This document shows, one piece after another, positions 14,789 to 16,434 of a stretch of DNA of 16,434 bases; position 1 is the stretch's first letter, and every line of letters begins with the position of its first letter. The notes below the pieces were generated by a model. It ran no database searches and was not told the origin of the DNA. It worked only from the letters and a program-made list of their open reading frames with translations. The translations under genes were made by a program, and so were the position numbers. The DNA comes from CAVQNQ01 sp964427655 (lineage in GTDB: Bacteria; Acidobacteriota; Terriglobia; Bryobacterales; Bryobacteraceae), in NCBI GenBank assembly GCA_964427655.1, contig CAYRWE010000110.1, positions 1-16,434 on the forward strand. The letters run 5' to 3'.

Positions 14789-15742
14789 TCAATCCTTCAG
14801 TTCGGCGACGATCTCGCCGGCCACCGCGCGGGCCTTCTCAATCGCGCCCGGCTGCAGGCTGATGGCGCCTACACGGACGTGGCCACCGCCGCCGTAGCGT
14901 TCGCAGATGGTGGCCAGGTTGTGGCGCGGCGTCTCAGCGGCCCAGGGGTTCGAGCCGACCGAAATCTTGGTGCGGGAGCTCGACGCGCTCACCGAAACCG
15001 TGTAGGTGGAGGAGGGGAACAAATAGTAGGGAATAAACTTGTTGTAGCCCTCCATATCCTCGCCGGACAAGTCGAAGAAGACCACCCCATCCTCCTGCCG
15101 GGCGCGCTCCCGGATGAGGGCGATGGAATCGAGGTGGCGCCGGTAGAGCGGGCGGTACAGCTCCTGGATGGCCGGCTCGGCCATGATGGCGGCCAGGCGG
15201 CGGCGTTTCATCCAGCAGATAATCTGCTGGACGATCTCGGATTCCTTGGCCGCTTCGATGACCAGCGTGAGCTGCATGGCCGGCGCGCCCATCTCGACGG
15301 CGGTACGGGCATCCGGATATTGGGCGCCATCGATGACCAGGGACCACTCCACCAGCTCGTCCAGATCCGGAGCGCGGAAGCCGAAGCGCTGCTCGGCGAC
15401 GGTGCGTATGAAATGGGTGCAGGATTTGTACGCGGGGTCGTAGAGTTTGCGGCCGCTGGTATCGGCCCGGAAATGGGCGGCGTCCGCGGGGGTGAGGAAG
15501 GCGCTCTGGTGATGATCGAACCACCAGGTGAGGCGGGGATCGCTCGAGTACTTGAAATCCACGATGGCGTTTTCATCGCCGTCGAACAAGGCGGGTTCGA
15601 ACGCCGGCTGAGCCTTGTGAGCCATCCCGGTATATCGGAACTCCGCATCCGGGTGAATGGCTCCCGCGATAAAGCGGCTGAAGAAGGCAGCGGAGGCTGC
15701 CCCATCAAAACAATGGTCGTGGTAGAGCACGCGTTCCAGCAT
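14789..15742 (-). CDS. DHH-family phosphoesterase
   Basis: A 317-residue protein of the DHH/DHHA1 phosphoesterase superfamily, which includes NrnA-type oligoribonucleases, pAp phosphatases and RecJ. Metal-binding motifs are visible: YHDHCFDGAASA at 7-18 (D9 and D13, motif I), VDF with D62 (motif II), and the namesake FDHHQS with D76-H77-H78. The C-terminal substrate-binding GGGGH motif is at 284-288, so both domains are present and the active site looks complete. The substrate cannot be told from sequence alone; small nucleotides or short RNA/DNA are likely for a stand-alone protein of this size. It is divergent from the epimerase gene and lies 16 bases upstream of the restriction-modification gene, whose possible ribosome-binding sequence GAGGAA overlaps this gene's stop codon. 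No Shine-Dalgarno sequence precedes its own ATG. Confidence 0.85.
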   Translation of the reverse strand: MLERVLYHDHCFDGAASAAFFSRFIAGAIHPDAEFRYTGMAHKAQPAFEPALFDGDENAIVDFKYSSDPRLTWWFDHHQSAFLTPADAAHFRADTSGRKLYDPAYKSCTHFIRTVAEQRFGFRAPDLDELVEWSLVIDGAQYPDARTAVEMGAPAMQLTLVIEAAKESEIVQQIICWMKRRRLAAIMAEPAIQELYRPLYRRHLDSIALIRERARQEDGVVFFDLSGEDMEGYNKFIPYYLFPSSTYTVSVSASSSRTKISVGSNPWAAETPRHNLATICERYGGGGHVRVGAISLQPGAIEKARAVAGEIVAELKD

Positions 15743-15946
15743 TCGGTTGGGGAAAACCTTATAGTTTGTCGGAACGGCTGGTGAAAAGCAAGTGGCACCG
15801 TGCCTATAGTTCGAAACCGGCTGGAAATGTTCCCGGTTTCACCGCGCGGAAAACCTCCTCCGCCGCGCTGTTGCGGGGTTGTGACGGTATTTTGATATGA
15901 TCGTCTAGCCGCCCCCGTTTGTGCGCCTTCTGTTAAAATCCTGGCC
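15743..15946. promoter_or_regulatory. Divergent promoter region between the DHH and epimerase genes
   Basis: This 204-base spacer serves two divergent genes. On the minus strand AACTATAAGG (TATAAG at 15763-15758) is a likely -10 for the DHH gene, 15 bases before its ATG. A related block at 15803-15825 repeats CCTATAGTT...CGGCTGG, an imperfect copy of 15757-15781. GAAACCGG (15813-15820) and CCGGTTTC (15833-15840) form a perfect inverted repeat, and GGCAC-C-GTGCC (15794-15804) a second one. On the plus strand a possible TATGAT lies at 15896-15901, besides the closer extended -10 element. GGAAAACCT occurs twice (15751 and 15848). Confidence 0.4.
15931..15939 (+). promoter_or_regulatory. Extended -10 element, predicted leaderless start of the epimerase gene
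   Basis: TGTTAAAAT, with the -10 hexamer TAAAAT at 15934-15939, ends seven bases before the ATG at 15947. A start site at the usual distance would fall on or next to the A of the ATG. No Shine-Dalgarno sequence is present. It matches the element before ftsY except for one purine. Confidence 0.5.
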
Positions 15947-16434
15947 ATGAGACTTGCGGGCGTATTGTGTATCACCATGACTCTACCGGCATTCGGACAG
16001 TACGCAGTCAATCGCGACGGAGACGCCGTTCGGCTGGAAGACACGGCCCGCCAGATGGTGGTTGGGGTTCTGCCCTCGCACGGGAATCTGGGCTTTGAGC
16101 TGAGGGTCAAGGGCCGCAACCTTCTGCATTTCCCATACGCCACCGTGGAGGAGTTCAAGGCGGGCAAGGGAGGCCTGATGGGCATCCCGTTCCTGGCGCC
16201 GTGGGCCAACCGCCTGGACGAGCCGGCCTTCTACGCCAACGGCAAAAAGTACGATTTCAATCTGGATCTGGGCAACGTGCGTCCCGGGCGGGATAATCAC
16301 CCCTCGCACGGATTCCTCAGCGCGGTGCCCTGGGAAGTGGTGGAGGCCAAGGCGAACCACGATTCGGCGTGGCTCACCTGCAAGCTGGATTTCTACCGGC
16401 AGCCCGAGTGGATGGCGCAGTTTCCGTTCGCCCA
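15947..16434 (+). CDS. Aldose 1-epimerase (galactose mutarotase)-like protein, secreted, 3' end outside window
   Basis: The first 162 codons of a gene cut by the window end. The protein resembles aldose 1-epimerases, which interconvert alpha and beta anomers of sugars. MGIPFLAPWANRL at 78-90 is the family's sugar-pocket segment, where the Arg contacts substrate, and HPSHGFLS at 118-125 holds the first catalytic-type His (H121). MRLAGVLCITMTLPAFG before QYAV is a short signal peptide, so the enzyme is probably periplasmic rather than cytoplasmic like GalM. The second catalytic His and the catalytic Glu would lie beyond the end. The ATG is set by the extended -10 element immediately upstream. 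The preceding gene is divergent, so it starts its own transcript. Confidence 0.85.
   Translation, partial: MRLAGVLCITMTLPAFGQYAVNRDGDAVRLEDTARQMVVGVLPSHGNLGFELRVKGRNLLHFPYATVEEFKAGKGGLMGIPFLAPWANRLDEPAFYANGKKYDFNLDLGNVRPGRDNHPSHGFLSAVPWEVVEAKANHDSAWLTCKLDFYRQPEWMAQFPFA

Noticed and set aside
15208..16209. 333-residue minus-strand frame across the DHH gene, the divergent spacer and the epimerase
   Set aside because: It crosses two well-supported genes in the wrong frame or strand, is compositionally biased and has no recognisable domain.

Overview
The window looks like a piece of chromosome from a GC-rich member of the Acidobacteriota, probably near Solibacter/Bryobacterales. This is inferred from three things: the very large TonB-dependent receptor with an N-terminal carboxypeptidase-like regulatory domain, the high GC content with dense overlapping genes, and promoters placed almost on top of start codons. 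No taxonomic marker was searched, so the assignment is an inference.

Layout. (1) 1-355 is the RNase P RNA gene, facing a minus-strand atypical SDR gene (368-1351) only 12 bases away. (2) 1431-4109 is a tight housekeeping operon, ftsY-ribD-ribE, with overlapping start and stop codons. (3) 4110-11357 is the most interesting part. An AT-rich spacer leads into an OPA-family MFS transporter (4290-5639), a second AT-rich spacer leads into a 1127-residue TonB-dependent receptor (5788-9171), and a hairpin-rich 231-base gap leads into the overlapping pair phnW-phnX (9403-11357). PhnW and PhnX together break 2-aminoethylphosphonate (2-AEP) down to acetaldehyde and phosphate. The block reads as a self-contained phosphonate uptake and degradation locus in which an outer-membrane receptor and a GlpT-like carrier take the place of the usual ABC transporter. 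After the receptor stop codon the same frame stays open and ends in a second, diverged copy of the receptor's C-terminal tail, which is a recombination or duplication scar.

(4) 11412-15742 on the minus strand is a DHH-family phosphoesterase gene followed 16 bases later by a single-chain restriction-modification gene of the type ISP kind. The latter has a PD-(D/E)XK nuclease, an N6-adenine methyltransferase and a C-terminal specificity region, but no room for the helicase of classical type ISP enzymes. It is split by one extra base at 13556-13558. (5) From 15947, divergent to the DHH gene, starts a secreted aldose 1-epimerase-like gene cut by the window end.

ftsY and the epimerase gene share a TGTTARAAT extended -10 element 7-9 bases before the ATG, which predicts leaderless or near-leaderless mRNAs. 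No tRNA genes, CRISPR arrays, insertion sequences or complete transposons were seen.
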